Of a DNA stretch of 64,000 nt, positions 1 to 11,374 are shown piece by piece. How positions within the stretch are numbered: the stretch's first letter is position 1; each line of letters starts with the position of its first letter. The position numbers and the translations under genes are program-made. This DNA is from Achatina immaculata. Lineage: Eukaryota; Mollusca; Gastropoda; Stylommatophora; Achatinidae. The DNA lies in NCBI GenBank assembly GCA_009760885.1, contig CM019693.1, positions 2,608,300 through 2,672,299 on the forward strand, in the 5' to 3' direction. Below the pieces are notes generated by a model, which was not told where the DNA came from, did no database searches, and worked only from the letters and a program-made list of their open reading frames with translations.

Positions 1-680
1 AGCGCTATAAAGCAGAATATCAACTCACCTAACTTATTCACTTTTAACAATTCTAAATCACTCAGCATTTCCAGTTATGCAAAACATCTACCATATTTTC
101 AGTGATTCACTTCGCACGGAAGCAACGTCGCTTCAGAAAACCTGAAGCACACATTATTTTGCTGCCGAAAATGTTTTCTAACGTGAAGGCTTCACGAATC
201 CAGCCAGTGTATAAAGACTGCAGTTCCAGTCTACTCAGCTGTCAGTCTTGAGTTGCACAGTAGCTGTAATGAAAGACATACTCCGGCAAGAAACCTCCGT
301 ATGTGTGTGTATGTGTATACATATGTTTTATCCACGTCGACGAAGACAGCAGCTAAAAACTGTATCAACAAACACGCGCGTTTGTTATGATGATATAGAG
401 AAGTTATATCCACCCCCCAAAAACATCAATAACCCAGGGATATACGTTTAACCGCGGTCGAGTCCAATTAGGTCAGTGGGGGTGTTTGGTTGAGACAGCT
501 ATTGTTGAAAGGGGAAGCTACCCATCTGATTCTAGAATAATCGTTTCTATATTGTTTCCCTTGTAATAAGACAAGTTTCTGTCAGTGGCAACTACCGGCA
601 GAGCCTCCTGGAGGAACTTTATAGGCGAGTGAAAAACTATTTCTCCACCCACCCCGCCCCCAACTGATTTAGTCAGTCTG
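1..680. other. unassigned sequence
   Basis: No gene or repeat family recognised. Only short overlapping ORFs without coding character. Confidence 0.4.
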
Positions 681-689
681 TCTTCTTCG

Positions 690-976
690 TCTGAGCCATT
701 AAGACTCATCGTTGCTCTCCTTCATTCCTCTTCTCTCTCCAGTTGGTGACACTAATTTTCTTTTATATCCTCTTCTATGTTTTCTTTCCATCTCTGTCTT
801 GTTCTACCCCTTGGTCTTGATTCCTTCATATCTTGTGCATACACCATTTTCATTTGTCTGTTCTCTTCCATTCTTTCTACATGCCACAGCCAGCGTAGCC
901 TGTTTAGTTTCAAGACATTTATAACTCTTTGGGATTTAAATAAGCTATTCAGTTCAGTGTTCTTTCTAGCTCTCCA
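690..976 (-). mobile_element. non-LTR retrotransposon, 3' half (interrupted)
   Basis: Minus-strand reading contains ARKNTELNSLFKS, RLRWLWHVERM and RPRGRTRQRWKENI, the usual C-terminal end of a LINE polyprotein. It continues in frame from the segment at 2183-2940; a 1.2-kb Penelope-like insertion separates the halves. Confidence 0.75.
963..976. repeat. target-site duplication, left copy (14 bp)
   Basis: tttctagctctcca, repeated exactly at 2183-2196, flanks the Penelope-like insertion. Confidence 0.8.
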
Positions 977-2182
977 AAGAAGTATTCAGGAAAAAGCCTG
1001 TTACTCCATCTGATAGAGTTAAGTTAGTACTGCCTTTCCACCCACACGGTCAGATGGTTAAGAAAATCCTTTATCGTCATCTGCCGATAATCCAACTCGA
1101 CTCCGACACTCGTAACATTTTCTCTGAAGCATCCCTAGTGGCATACAAACGTGAGCCAAACCTTAAGGACATCCTCGTCCACAGCCACTTGTTGGCACCA
1201 GAAAATGTAACCGCCCCCGCTGCGTTACCTGCCCTGTAGTTTGGGAAACGGAAACAATCACCTTTCCCAAAACTATCCTCACTCTTCATGAGGGATTCAC
1301 ATGCGAGTCCCGAAATGTGATATATGTCATCGTGTGCAAAAGATGCAGGATAACATATATCGGTGAGACTGGCCTCAGATTAGGGGACCGCATGCAAAAA
1401 CATCTGTACGACATCACCCAGCATGCTTCGAAACCAGTCCCAAATCATTTCAATGGCCCCAACCACAGAGGCAAATCTGATTTTCTGGTAACAGCCATTA
1501 AACAATGTCACGCAGATGACACAAGCCGCCTGGCACTTGAGAACCGCTGCATTCAAAATTATGGGACGCTGGAACCACATGGGTTAAACTCGCTGTTTAG
1601 TTACACGTAACATCATCTTCTTCAATCATTATAGTACCTCTCCACTAAATCCACCCCTTCTTACTTTTCAAACTTCCTCACAGCATCACTCTGCAACCCC
1701 GCTATTTTCTCTGCAACCCCTCTTCTCTGCAACACCTCTTCCCCAATCACCTTTTCAAATTCTCCCAGCTAGGCCAGTAGTGCGTCACTCTCTCTCCCCT
1801 CCCTGGTTCCCCATCCACCACTCCCAGTTACAACCCACCGACCACATGTCACAGGTCTCTATTTAAACAATTTCCACGTCCTACCAGATCCATTCCTGAT
1901 ACACACCGCCAGACAAGCCACACCTTGCAATTTACAGCTAAGTACTCCTTTAAAAAAAATTTTTTTTAAACAGTATTCATGTAAATCTATACTTTATCTC
2001 CTCTCCCTATTTCTTCGTCCTGTATGTTTTTGTATGATTAAGGCTCACGCCGAAACGTCACAACTTTGTAATCGTTAAGTAATAAAGCTGCTCCTACTTT
2101 TTTCCAATTTTATACATTCTAGTATCACAGCTTTACTGCAGTGTTTAGTGTATAGTTGTATACTTATACACCAATTCTTGTG
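977..2182 (+). mobile_element. 5'-truncated Penelope-like element with GIY-YIG domain
   Basis: 1206-bp insertion. Coding begins at its very first bases and passes VLPFHPHGQMVKK, AYKREPNLKDILV and then, after one frameshift near 1200, a GIY-YIG nuclease: NVIYVIVCKRC, TYIGETGLRLGDR, RLALENRCIQNYG, stopping at 1608-1610. The reverse-transcriptase part is missing, as expected for 5' truncation. The 3' region holds ggctcacgccgaaac at 2042, a motif also seen at 23905 and 63595. Confidence 0.85.
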
Positions 2183-2196
2183 TTTCTAGCTCTCCA
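2183..2196. repeat. target-site duplication, right copy (14 bp)
   Basis: Exact copy of 963-976. Confidence 0.8.
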
Positions 2197-2940
2197 TTCT
2201 CCGCTGTTGGTATCCTTTATAGGCCAAAGATTTTTCTTAGGATCTTGTTCTCAAAGATCTGCAGTTGTTCATCTTTCTTTGTTGTACTCCACGTTTCTGA
2301 TCTTTACACGCCGGCTTGTCTTATTATAGTTTTGTAGATTGTTATTTTGGTGTTTTGGGACAGGATTTTGGATTTTAACAGGTGTTGCAAGCCACAGTAT
2401 ATTTTATTCCATATCTGTACTCTGATTTTAATTTCCTCGCTTACTGTGTTGCTTCTGTTGAAGGTTGTGTCCAGATATTTGTATGTTTCTGCTTTCCTGA
2501 CAATCATCTCTCTGACATTTATATAATCTGGATCGTTGTGCCTCTGGTCTCTTGATATCTTCATATACTCTGTCTTATCTTGGCTAATGGTCAAGCTCAC
2601 TTTTAGTGCTACATCTCTCAGGTGTATGCAGGTACTGATGATTTCTTGCATGGTTTCCCGCACCAGGTCGATGTCATCAGCGTATCCTAGTATTTTAGCT
2701 TGTTCCTCTGTACTGCTTTCTTCTTTCACTTTTCTGATGACCTTTTCTAGTACTAGGTTGAATAGTAAGGGAGATAATGTATCACCTTGTTTTAAAATAG
2801 TTCTTATAGAGAAGGGTTCTGACTTTCTTCCTTTATATATTACTATATTTTGTGCATCCTCCATACATATTCTGGTCAGAATGATTAATTTATTAGGTAT
2901 CTCGACAAATTTATTAGCCTCAACTCTGCTGTCCCCATAT
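2183..2940 (-). mobile_element. non-LTR retrotransposon, RT fragment (interrupted)
   Basis: Minus-strand ORF 2864-2304 contains ILKQGDTLSPLLFNLVLEKV and ILGYADDIDLV, the RT active-site region, followed by ENKILRKIFG and GEWRARKN that join the segment at 690-976. 5'-truncated near 2940. Confidence 0.82.
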
Positions 2941-3149
2941 CAAAACATACGAAGCCAGCCGAGCTGTATTTTAAAACAGTCTTTCAGGCTCAGAGCAGTA
3001 CACCGGCTGGAACCCCATTGCCTTAGACCTGGCTACGGAAGTGTGTTATCAGGAGAATCTATAATATCAATACAAGTTTACATTTTGAAAGAGAGAGGGA
3101 AGGTGCACTAAAGACGGGAACTTCCCAAATAATTAGTGGTAAATCTATT

Positions 3150-3305
3150 CTTGTTGTTGTTGTTGTTGTTCTTCTTCTTCTTCTTATTCCGAGCCATTAC
3201 GGCTCATTGCTGCGGATAAAGTTCGCCTTCATTCCTCTCTATACCTAATATTCGCTCTCCAGTTGGTGACACCAGTTTCCTTTATATCATCTTCTATGTA
3301 TGGGT
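3150..3305 (-). mobile_element. LINE 3' end with (GAA)n tail
   Basis: Resembles 690-770: both carry gagccatta..gctcat and ccagttggtgacac. The plus-strand cttcttctt run at 3169-3185 is its 3' tail. Confidence 0.6.
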
Positions 3306-3467
3306 AGGGTTCAGACGAAATGTGCATTCTGGTCTTCCAGGTTGGGGATTGGAGCATAGGGCCAACGACCCCGTCCCAGTTAAAAAAAATAGTGTACGGA
3401 ACAAACAGAAATCTGCCATTGTGTAGAAATATTTTCGAATGCATGATTTATTTATTGTTACAGGGAA

Positions 3468-3499
<32 letters not shown>

Positions 3500-3525
3500 T
3501 ATCTCTCTCTCTCTCTCTCTCTCTC
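3468..3525. repeat. (CT)n microsatellite
   Basis: Almost uninterrupted ctctct run; the flanking ORFs rich in SLSLSL or ERERER are artefacts of it. Confidence 0.95.
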
Positions 3526-3809
3526 GTCCATTCAGTGTCCAAGACACACGGGCTGCTGGTGGTAAGAGATTTCCACTTTTGTCGGTCATTTGTTTACCAG
3601 CGTTTATCAGTTGTACGTCTCCATGTCTCTTTGTGTCGTCCCATGCTGTTTTAATCGCAGGGAGTAGCAAACTTTAAACTCTTATGCAAAGCAAATCTCC
3701 GAGCCCTGTTAAGCAGCCCATTTACTCTCCTCATTGTTGCAAAGCACCAAAAGACGAAGACAAGACAAGAATCTAGATGCTATTAATTTCGTATATTTAA
3801 ACGCGCATA

Positions 3810-4260
3810 TTACATTCTTACATCTTACATCATTCCTGTGCCGTTAAGCGTCACATAGGGCTTGCATAGTTGTTTGCCAAGTTTTCCTATTCTCGGCGAG
3901 TCTTTCAGTTTCATCAAGGGATGCTATGCCCACTAAACTGGCTTCTCTTAACAATGTCCTCTTTAAAGTTTCACGTGGCCTGTTGTGCTCCACTTGATAG
4001 CTTGTTTTGATATTCTCTGATTACTTCTTCTCATCACATCGCCTACATATGTCCATCTTTTTTTCTGATCACCCATGAGACAGGTTATTGTTTGCTCATC
4101 TGTCTTATGTCTGTGTTGTTCTTAAATTCGTTCCACATTATACCAAGTATTTTCCTGAGGCATTTGTTTTCAAAAGAGACTAACTTTAAAAAAAATATCT
4201 ATTCCTTTAGTTGATTTCCAGCTTTCGCATGCATGAATGAGAGTGGATATCACATTATGC
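3810..4260 (-). mobile_element. RTE-like LINE family C, 3' fragment
   Basis: Contains the family-C 3' end (ccgttaagcgtcacatagggc) and degraded C-terminal coding similar to 34610-35100. Frameshifted. Confidence 0.75.
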
Positions 4261-4448
4261 ATTTGCGGCCGATGAATTTTCGATCGTTGTCAACGATATG
4301 CAGAATTGGTGTCCTTGATGTTCGGTTACAACTGTTGCGAGATTCCGTAACGGCAGGGTTTTTTTTCCCCATCTAGAGTCGCCTCTAGATGGGCCTCAGG
4401 ATAAGGTTGTTGGCCTCACACCCAACTCCCGTTTCCATATTACAGTAC

Positions 4449-4455
<7 letters not shown>

Positions 4456-4486
<31 letters not shown>

Positions 4487-4492
4487 TATAAT
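4456..4492. repeat. (TA)n microsatellite
   Basis: About 34 bp of alternating TA with one C. Confidence 0.9.
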
Positions 4493-4680
4493 CATTCATT
4501 CATTTGCATGTCCTTTGCAGAACTTTGCCTCCCAAAAGGCACTCCTGTAGGCCTCTCAGTTGTGAGCAAGATGCTCTGCTGCTGATGCATCCATTTGCAG
4601 ATCCTCAACGATGTCTTGCAGCCATCTTCGCCTTGGTCTTCCTCTCTTTCTTTTTCCCATTATGTTATATCATATGCATA
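4493..4680 (-). mobile_element. RTE-like LINE family B, 3' fragment
   Basis: cattcattcatttgcatgtcc tail side followed by the family-B 3' end (ctcctgtaggcctctcagtt, gatgcatccatttgcagat), as at 42030 and 43660. Confidence 0.78.
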
Positions 4681-4689
4681 TTTTATAAT

Positions 4690-4870
4690 CCCCGTCCATA
4701 TATTAGCATTATCATTTGTGCCGACCCGGCAGACGTTGGCGGTCAGTCATGCATCTCCGCAGATCTTGATCCTTCATATATTTTCCATCAGATCAGTTGA
4801 TGCTTATGCCATCGCGTTAGATTGTCCATAACTTTTTTGTCTCTCGGTCTTCTCCCGTCTCTATTCCCAT
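4690..4870 (-). mobile_element. LINE 3' fragment, unclassified
   Basis: Contains gccgacccggcagacgttggc and atctccgcagatcttgatcc, resembling the 3' fragments at 20862 and 25090. Confidence 0.45.
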
Positions 4871-4879
4871 TGGAATTTT

Positions 4880-5860
4880 CAAGCACCCCTCCCTTTTTTT
4901 CTAATTATAAGCCCAATGAATGATGACATACAATTAATTTCTCGCCATACGATTTCTTGGTCTTTGACTTCTCAAGTACAACTTGGCATGTAGTTGTAGA
5001 GCGGTGTAAGAAAAAAAATGTGCTGGGATTATTGATCGTTACGAAAATGAGAAAATATTTTGAAGGACAAGAATAAAGTAATATATAAAAATAAAAATTC
5101 AGATTTATTTGTAATAAATTAGAGAATTTAAAAGAATGTAATGTTGATATTTTATGTGGAAGAATGCAAGTTTGTTGCAATAATTTTTGTTGTATTTGTT
5201 TCGTTGTTTTAATTCTCCGTATCTGCTGTTGAGTTAGAGGGAAGATGGTGTAGTGTGAACGGTGTTTTAACATCTAAACATTGACTTCCTAATTGTAACT
5301 TTCATCTCAACAGTCCACACATTTCCGTTGTTAAGAGGCAGTAAGTATTTATAAAACTCCAACACAGTACTTGCACTTATGCCGAAAGCTTGTTCATTCC
5401 TAGTATCGAAATATGCAAGAGTCGTTAGGTTAGTGCCAGCACAACTGTATCGAGTGAGAACAGAGTCGCGTTGAACTAAATTATTAATTCTGTTTGGATA
5501 TAGATCGTCTTTAGCTTTAACAGCCCTGCTCTTTCAAGATAGGTCTGAGATAAGAGCCTGTTTTAAGTAGCTTTTCCTCCTTAAAGAACTGGAGTTATTT
5601 GTTGACAAATATGAACTACCAGTAGTCGATAGGAAAACATGTCAGTATATATATAGCTGAAAAATAAACATACGCAAGGTCATTTCAGTAAAGCAGTGAC
5701 AACAAATAATGCGTATGTGTTTATATATTTAGTCACAATAGCAATTTCTTTCTTTAAATTGGTAAAGTAGTTCCTACCATTTAAAAACGTCTGATTTCAG
5801 TGGTGAATAGGGTGGCTATGGCAGTTTTAAACCATGCAATCCAGATCAGACACTAAAGCT
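4880..5860. other. AT-rich unassigned sequence
   Basis: No convincing coding or repeat structure. Minus-strand ORF 5273-4905 is low-complexity and AT-driven. Confidence 0.4.
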
Positions 5861-5877
5861 TATAATACAATACTCAC

Positions 5878-6073
5878 TTCAAAGGATATTGTTCGTAGGG
5901 GAGAACGGAAGGGAAATAAGCAGCTTTGTTCAGGTTGTGATAGGAGTGGAGTCATATCAGTTTGATTCTTTAGTTTTCCTGGGACATTATTACAAAGTGC
6001 TACAGTCAGAGGTGTGTTCACATCCCATTCTGTCTTCATAGTTCTCTCCCATTTCTCACGAAACTTTTTGTTG
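5878..6073 (-). CDS. possible exon of an unidentified gene
   Basis: Minus-strand open segment reading roughly LLVKVVNKKFREKWERTMK to SPLRTISFE. It is bounded by AG acceptors near 6073 (atgctcag) and a consensus donor gtgagt starting at 5877. It lies outside recognisable repeats. I do not recognise the product and found no partner exon, so it may be chance. Confidence 0.25.
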
Positions 6074-6241
6074 ACCACCTTAACCAACAACTTTGCCTCT
6101 GAGCATCATCAGAAATGTTCACTTTGTTGTCTTTGCCAATTTTTTCTTTCTTGTGGCTTTCACCTGTTGCTTTGGAACTTTTTGTCTCATGAGACGGTTT
6201 TGGAACAAGTAGACACTAAATATTATGGAGCTTGGTTGGTA

Positions 6242-6469
6242 CTGTTTTGCTTCATTCATTCATTCATTCATTCATTCATTCATTCATTCATTCATTCATT
6301 CGCATGTCCCTTGTGGAGCTTTGCCTCCCTAACAGCTCTCCTGTAGTCCTCTTGGTTGTGAGCAAGATGGCCTGCTGCTGATGCATCCATTTGCAGATCA
6401 TCAACTATGTCTTGCAGCCACCTTCGCCATGAAGAGAGGAAGACCAAGGTGAAGATGGCTGTTTTGCTT
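6242..6469 (-). mobile_element. twin-primed (5'-inverted) family-B LINE insertion with 11-bp TSD
   Basis: ctgttttgctt at 6242-6252 and 6459-6469 flanks a 206-bp insert. 6253-6430 is the minus-oriented 3' end with an (ATTC)n tail. 6430-6458 (gaagagaggaagaccaagg..) is the same element in the opposite orientation, the signature of twin priming. Confidence 0.8.
6253..6301. repeat. (ATTC)n tail microsatellite
   Basis: About 12 perfect attc units forming the 3' tail of the LINE insertion. Confidence 0.95.
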
Positions 6470-6770
6470 AGCATAACAAATTATACCAAAATTGGACTTC
6501 ATGATTAGTCACAGTAGCAGCCCAGTCTCCTGGTGCTTGCTTTGTTTTGTCTTCAGTTTTGGTCTTTGTGACCTTCTAGGATGATACTGCATGCAGTTAT
6601 GCTGATTTGATCTGTCGCTTGATCGCTCTTCCCAGTTCCCATAGTTGATGAAAAAATCTCTTATTGAAAATTAAAAATTTGTTGGCATCTCATTTTTATT
6701 CTTAACTCATGGTCTCCATCCTTCAAGAAATCTGCCATGTAGTAGTTCTTTGAGGATATTACTATTGTCC

Positions 6771-6783
6771 ATTCTTTCAGCAT
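6771..6783. repeat. target-site duplication of the full-length RTE-like LINE
   Basis: attctttcagcat, repeated exactly at 9970-9982. Confidence 0.88.
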
Positions 6784-9700
6784 CTCTCTCTCTCTGAACC
6801 TTAAGTGCCCAGGGCACATGGGGCTTCCGCAAGGGTTTTCCACAAATGCCTGTCCTTCGCCTTTTTTTCTGCTCCTGCCCAGGTGAGCCCTCTATTGCTC
6901 AACATCCTTTCTGTTGTTCTTCTCCATGTCTCTTTTGGTCTACCCTTACTTCTGCTCCCCTGTGGTGTCCATCTTAGTGCTATTTTTGGTAGTGAGTTGT
7001 CAGTCATTCGGAGCACATGTCCCAACCATCGCCAGCATCTTTCCTCAATAATTGTTGTCAGTGGCTTCATCTGCATTTCTGCTAATAAGATGTTATTTCT
7101 TATGGTGTTTGGCCAAAATATTTTTTAATTCTTCGTAAACATTTAGTCTGGAAAGAATTCAACTTGTTTTCTATGGTTTTGGTGATTTTCCAGCATTCAC
7201 TTCCATAGAGTAGTACACTTAGAACATTACTCTTAAATATCCTGATTTTCATATTTATGCTTAGTTTATTTGATTTCCATATATTCTGCAGCATTGCAAA
7301 AGCCTGGTTTGCTCTAGTAAGTCTGCTGTTGATGTCCTCTGTGCTGTCTCCATTTTCTACTACTCTGCTGCCAAGGTATACAAATTCGCTGACCTCCTCC
7401 ACTAACTTGTTATCTACTCTGAGTACATTTCTGTTGTTCACATTTTGCTTCATTAACTTTGTCTTTCCTACGTTGATCTTTAGTCCTATGTTGTTTGCAT
7501 TCTGAGTTAGCTTGTTTATTTTATCTTGCATATCTTTGTGACTGCTTGATAACAGACAAATGTCGTCCGCAAAGTCAAGTCCTCCAGCACTGTGTCAAGG
7601 GTCCATTGTAATCCTCTGCGTTTGTCTGATGTTGCCTCCTTCATTAACCAGTCTACTGCCAAGATAAATAATGTTGGTGATAGTACACATCCCTGTTTCA
7701 CTCCTGTTTGTACCCTAAAGCTGCTGGAGGTATGTTCTCCACAGATAACTTTGCACTGAAAACCCTCGTATAGGGCTTTGATTACATTAACTATTTTATG
7801 GGGGAGGCCATGCCATCTTAGGATTTTCCACAGTGCATCTCTTTTGACACTGTCAAAGGCTTTCTCAAAATCTATGAATAATGCATATGTTGTGCTATGC
7901 CACTCATTTGCCTGTTCTAATATTTGTCTAAGTACAAATATGTGGTCTATGCATGATCTTCCTTTCCTAAATCCTGCCTGCTCTTTGAAGTTTTTCCTCA
8001 AGTGTTGGTACAATTCTGTTGATGATTATTCTGCAAAATACTTTACTGGTGAGTGGCAGTAGGGTAATGCCTCTCCAGTTCCCGCAATCTCTGAGGTCAC
8101 CCTTCTTTGGTAGTTTTACTATAAGACCAGTTTTCCACTCCTCTGGGGCTTTTTCTAAATCCCAAATTTGTTGTAATATCCGGCAAAGTTGTTTTGGTGT
8201 TTCTGTTTCTTCTGCTTTCAACATCTCAGCAGTCACTTCATCTTCACCTGGTGCCCTGTCTGATTTTAGCTTCTTTATCGCTTACTTCATTTATTGTTAT
8301 TGGTCCTGTATTGATGTTTAGTTCCGTTTTTGCTTCAGGTATGTCTATTGCTTGTGCTGCTTGTGTTCTGTTTAGTAGGGTGTTAAAGTGTTCCCTCCAT
8401 CTTTCAATTTTTTCTCTTTCTCCACTGACCAGTTGTCCATTTTGTGTTCTTACTGCACTTTCACATCTTGTGTTGAAGTTACCTGACATCTGCTTTGTGA
8501 TTTTATATATGGTTTTCATGTCATTTGTATATGCTGCTTTCTCTGCTGTTTCTGCTAAGTTGTCATAATATTGACGTTTATCTTGACGGCATGATTCCTT
8601 CACTTCTTTGTCTTTTTGTGCATAATTACTTAAAACTCGTTCTTTAAGCCGTTGTGATTTGGTGTTCAGTAATTTTTTCTTGATTTCTTTTCTTTGCTCT
8701 ATCTTTTCCCATCCGGTCTCGCTTATCCATTCCTCTTTTCTCCTTTTCCGATATCCCAGCACCTCTTTTGCTGTTTCCTGTAGTGTTTTATTGAGCTCTA
8801 ATATGGACATTTCTGCTTCGTCTTGTAGGACACTGAAGCGGTTCTTAAGTATTATTGAGAATTCATTTCTTGTTTGCTGGTCTATCAGTTTTCTTGTATC
8901 AAAATGTATCTTCTGTGTTCTCCGATTTTGGCTTTCCTTAATTTTAGTTTTATTTTTGCTACCAGAAGGTTGTGATCACTTCCTACATCTGCTCCTTTCC
9001 TTGCTCGCACATCTTGTAGTGACCGTTTCCACTTGTTGTTTATTAGTATGTGATCGATTTGGTTTTCTGTGGTTTTATCTGGTGACCTCCAAGTCACCTT
9101 ATGGATGTTTTTGTGTTGGAAAATTGTCCCTCCGATGGTCATCATGTTTTCTTCACAGAAACTGCACAGTCTTTCTCCATTTTCATTTATTTCTCCGATT
9201 CCTTCTCTTCCCATGATTCTTCTTCTATCTTCATTTCCTTCACCTACTTTTGCATTGAAGTCGCCCAAGATGAGTAGCATATCATGCTTGGGTATTGTTT
9301 CTACTGTGGCTTGGAGGCTGTTGTAAAATCTTCTTTTAATTCCTCTTCAGCTGCTTCTGTTGGTGCATAACAAACTATAATAGACAGCTTCGTGAATCTT
9401 GAGTTGAACCGTGCATATAATAATCTCTCATTTATTGGGGTCCATTTCAGCAATGCTCTTGATGCTTCTTTTGTTATAATCAATGCTACTCCTCCTTCAT
9501 GAAGATCTTCTTTACCTGACCATATTATTGTATCTTCTGTGTGCTGTGTTGTTAATTTCCTTCTGCCTTGTCCTGTCCATCTTGCTTCTTGTATTCCTAG
9601 TATGTCTAGTTTGTATCTGTGCATTTCCTTGATGGTTTGTGCTAGTTTTCCAGTCTGGTTTAGTGTTCTTACATTCCAGCTGCCTATTTGCATCTTATGT

Positions 9701-9969
9701 TTAGGTTCCAGGAGGTCTGCAGTCGGGCTGGGGACTTCCAGTGGCTGGCTTTCATCCACAACCTTCATGGGCTCAGTTTCCTGATACGCATTTCTCCTTC
9801 CACCTGCATTTGCTTTTTCCCTTGCTTCCGTTTCTGTAGCAGTCTGATAGTTTTTTTACCAGATAGGGTTGCTGGCCCTATGCTGAACCCTCCTTAGTCG
9901 CCTTTTACGATCATGCATGGTAGGGTACAGTGGTCCTATTCTTTGCAGATCCCGGGTACCACACGGGGG
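6784..9969 (-). mobile_element. full-length RTE-like LINE (family A), frameshifted
   Basis: 3186 bp, the usual RTE size. Reading the minus strand: leader, then an APE-type endonuclease ([50 protein letters not shown]), a linker helix, and reverse transcriptase ([54 protein letters not shown], an FADD box at 7569-7582). The C-terminus has [15 protein letters not shown] and [10 protein letters not shown] motifs and the 3' tail is (GA)n. Several single-base indels break the ORF (for example near 9330 and 7585), so this copy is dead. It was called RTE-like from length and motif order, not from a phylogeny. Confidence 0.92.
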
Positions 9970-9982
9970 ATTCTTTCAGCAT
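9970..9982. repeat. target-site duplication, right copy
   Basis: Exact copy of 6771-6783. Confidence 0.88.
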
Positions 9983-10184
9983 GCATCAGCCGTATTTATC
10001 ATTTACTGCAGAATTCTTTCATCATGGATGGAAGCTTATCACACTGTTCAGTTGTTCACTTTAGCTTGCAATTTGATTTTCACTGTTCAGCAAAGGCATT
10101 GAGGATAGAAACTGTTAAATTTGTTCCAATTTTTCTTGATATGAAAGTGTCCATATAAATTCAGATTCGTAGAAAAGAGTCCTA

Positions 10185-10700
10185 AACATCTTATCTTATA
10201 TCTTTCCTGTGCCATTAAACATCACATAGGGCTCGCAAGGTAGTTTCCAATTTGTCCTGTTTTCAGTAAGCTTTTCAACCTCATCCAGGGATTTTATGCC
10301 TATTAGTTTGGCCTCTCTTAACAGTGTCCTCTTTAGAGTTTCCTGTAGTCAGCCTCTTTTTCTTCGGCCTGTTGTGTTCCACTTGATACCTTGTTTTTGG
10401 ATTCTCTGATCATTTCTTCTCATCACGTGACCGATATATGTCCATCTCCTTTTCCTGATCATCCATGAGACTGGTTGTTGTTCGCTCATCTGTCTTATCT
10501 TTGCATTGTTGTTCTACTTGATGCCGAATATTTTCCTTAGGCATTTGTTTTCAAAAGAGTCTGTTTCTTTAGTTGTTTTCCAGCTTTCCCATGCATAAAT
10601 GTGGGTGGATATTACATTTGAATTGAATAGTCTTAACTTGGTTTTTTGTGCTTATAATTTTTGAATACCATATGTTCTCAAGATTCTTGAAGATTGATGC
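10185..10700 (-). mobile_element. RTE-like LINE family C, 3' fragment
   Basis: Same 3' end as 34610 and 55160 (cattaaacatcacatagggctcgc) with cttatcttata tail; carries degraded family-C C-terminal coding ([16 protein letters not shown]). Confidence 0.8.
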
Positions 10701-11310
10701 AGATCTAATAATTCAGGATCTTTGTTTTAGTTTTGATGTGTGTGAATATGTTCAGTGAATGTGCTAGGACTTTTCGAAATGGGTACAGTTGTACCTGCCT
10801 TTCATCTTGCATGAAGTACTTTCTGATTTTGTCAGTACAATATTTGATAACTTACATTTTTTAAAATGTAAAATTAAAAACACTTTACAAATATCAGTGG
10901 GAATTAAATGTTCATGTGGATTTCTTATTCTTACCAGATTTGCAAGATTTAATTTTTACAAAATGTTCACATGCTGAACCAGAATCAAAACTGGTCCTAT
11001 TATACTGTAACAGATTTCACTGGTTTCTTTATACTAGGTTTTTAATAATATAAACTGATTATGGTAACCTATGACCTCCAAGATTTCCAGTTTTTTCTCT
11101 TTTTTTTTATTATTATAATTGGTAATTTACAGATAATAGCTGGTTAATGCAATCGCTAATGTTTGTTTAGGCTTACTTCCGTTTTCAGTTTTCTCACCAA
11201 ATACAGAAGATAAAAATCTAGAATGGCAAAAAAAAAAAAAAAATGATCAAATATCCTATTATCATTTATCCCAGATCAGTATTTGACACTGACAGTTTTG
11301 AAGTAGGTGC
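10700..11310. other. sequence upstream of the MORC2 start codon
   Basis: No repeat family recognised. A 5' UTR must lie here or further upstream, but no promoter motif could be assigned. Confidence 0.4.
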
Positions 11311-11315
11311 TGAGC

Positions 11316-11374
11316 ATGGATTACTCCAGTTTGAATAGGGCTCAGCTCAGCTTTGATTACCTTCACACAAACTC
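11316..11374 (+). CDS. MORC2: MORC2 exon 1 (start codon)
   Basis: Encodes the N-terminal dimerisation arm, starting [19 protein letters not shown], very close to vertebrate MORC2. The ATG has A at -3 and G at +4, and an in-frame TAG lies 12 bases upstream, so this is the natural start. Donor gtaagt at 11375; phase 2 (TC, completed by G of exon 2). Any 5' UTR exons were not identified. Confidence 0.88.

Noticed and set aside
3229..3670. ORFs rich in SLSLSL or ERERER
   Set aside because: Produced by the (CT)n microsatellite.
8019..9326. Hydrophobic plus-strand ORFs
   Set aside because: Antisense shadows of the minus-strand LINE endonuclease and RT.
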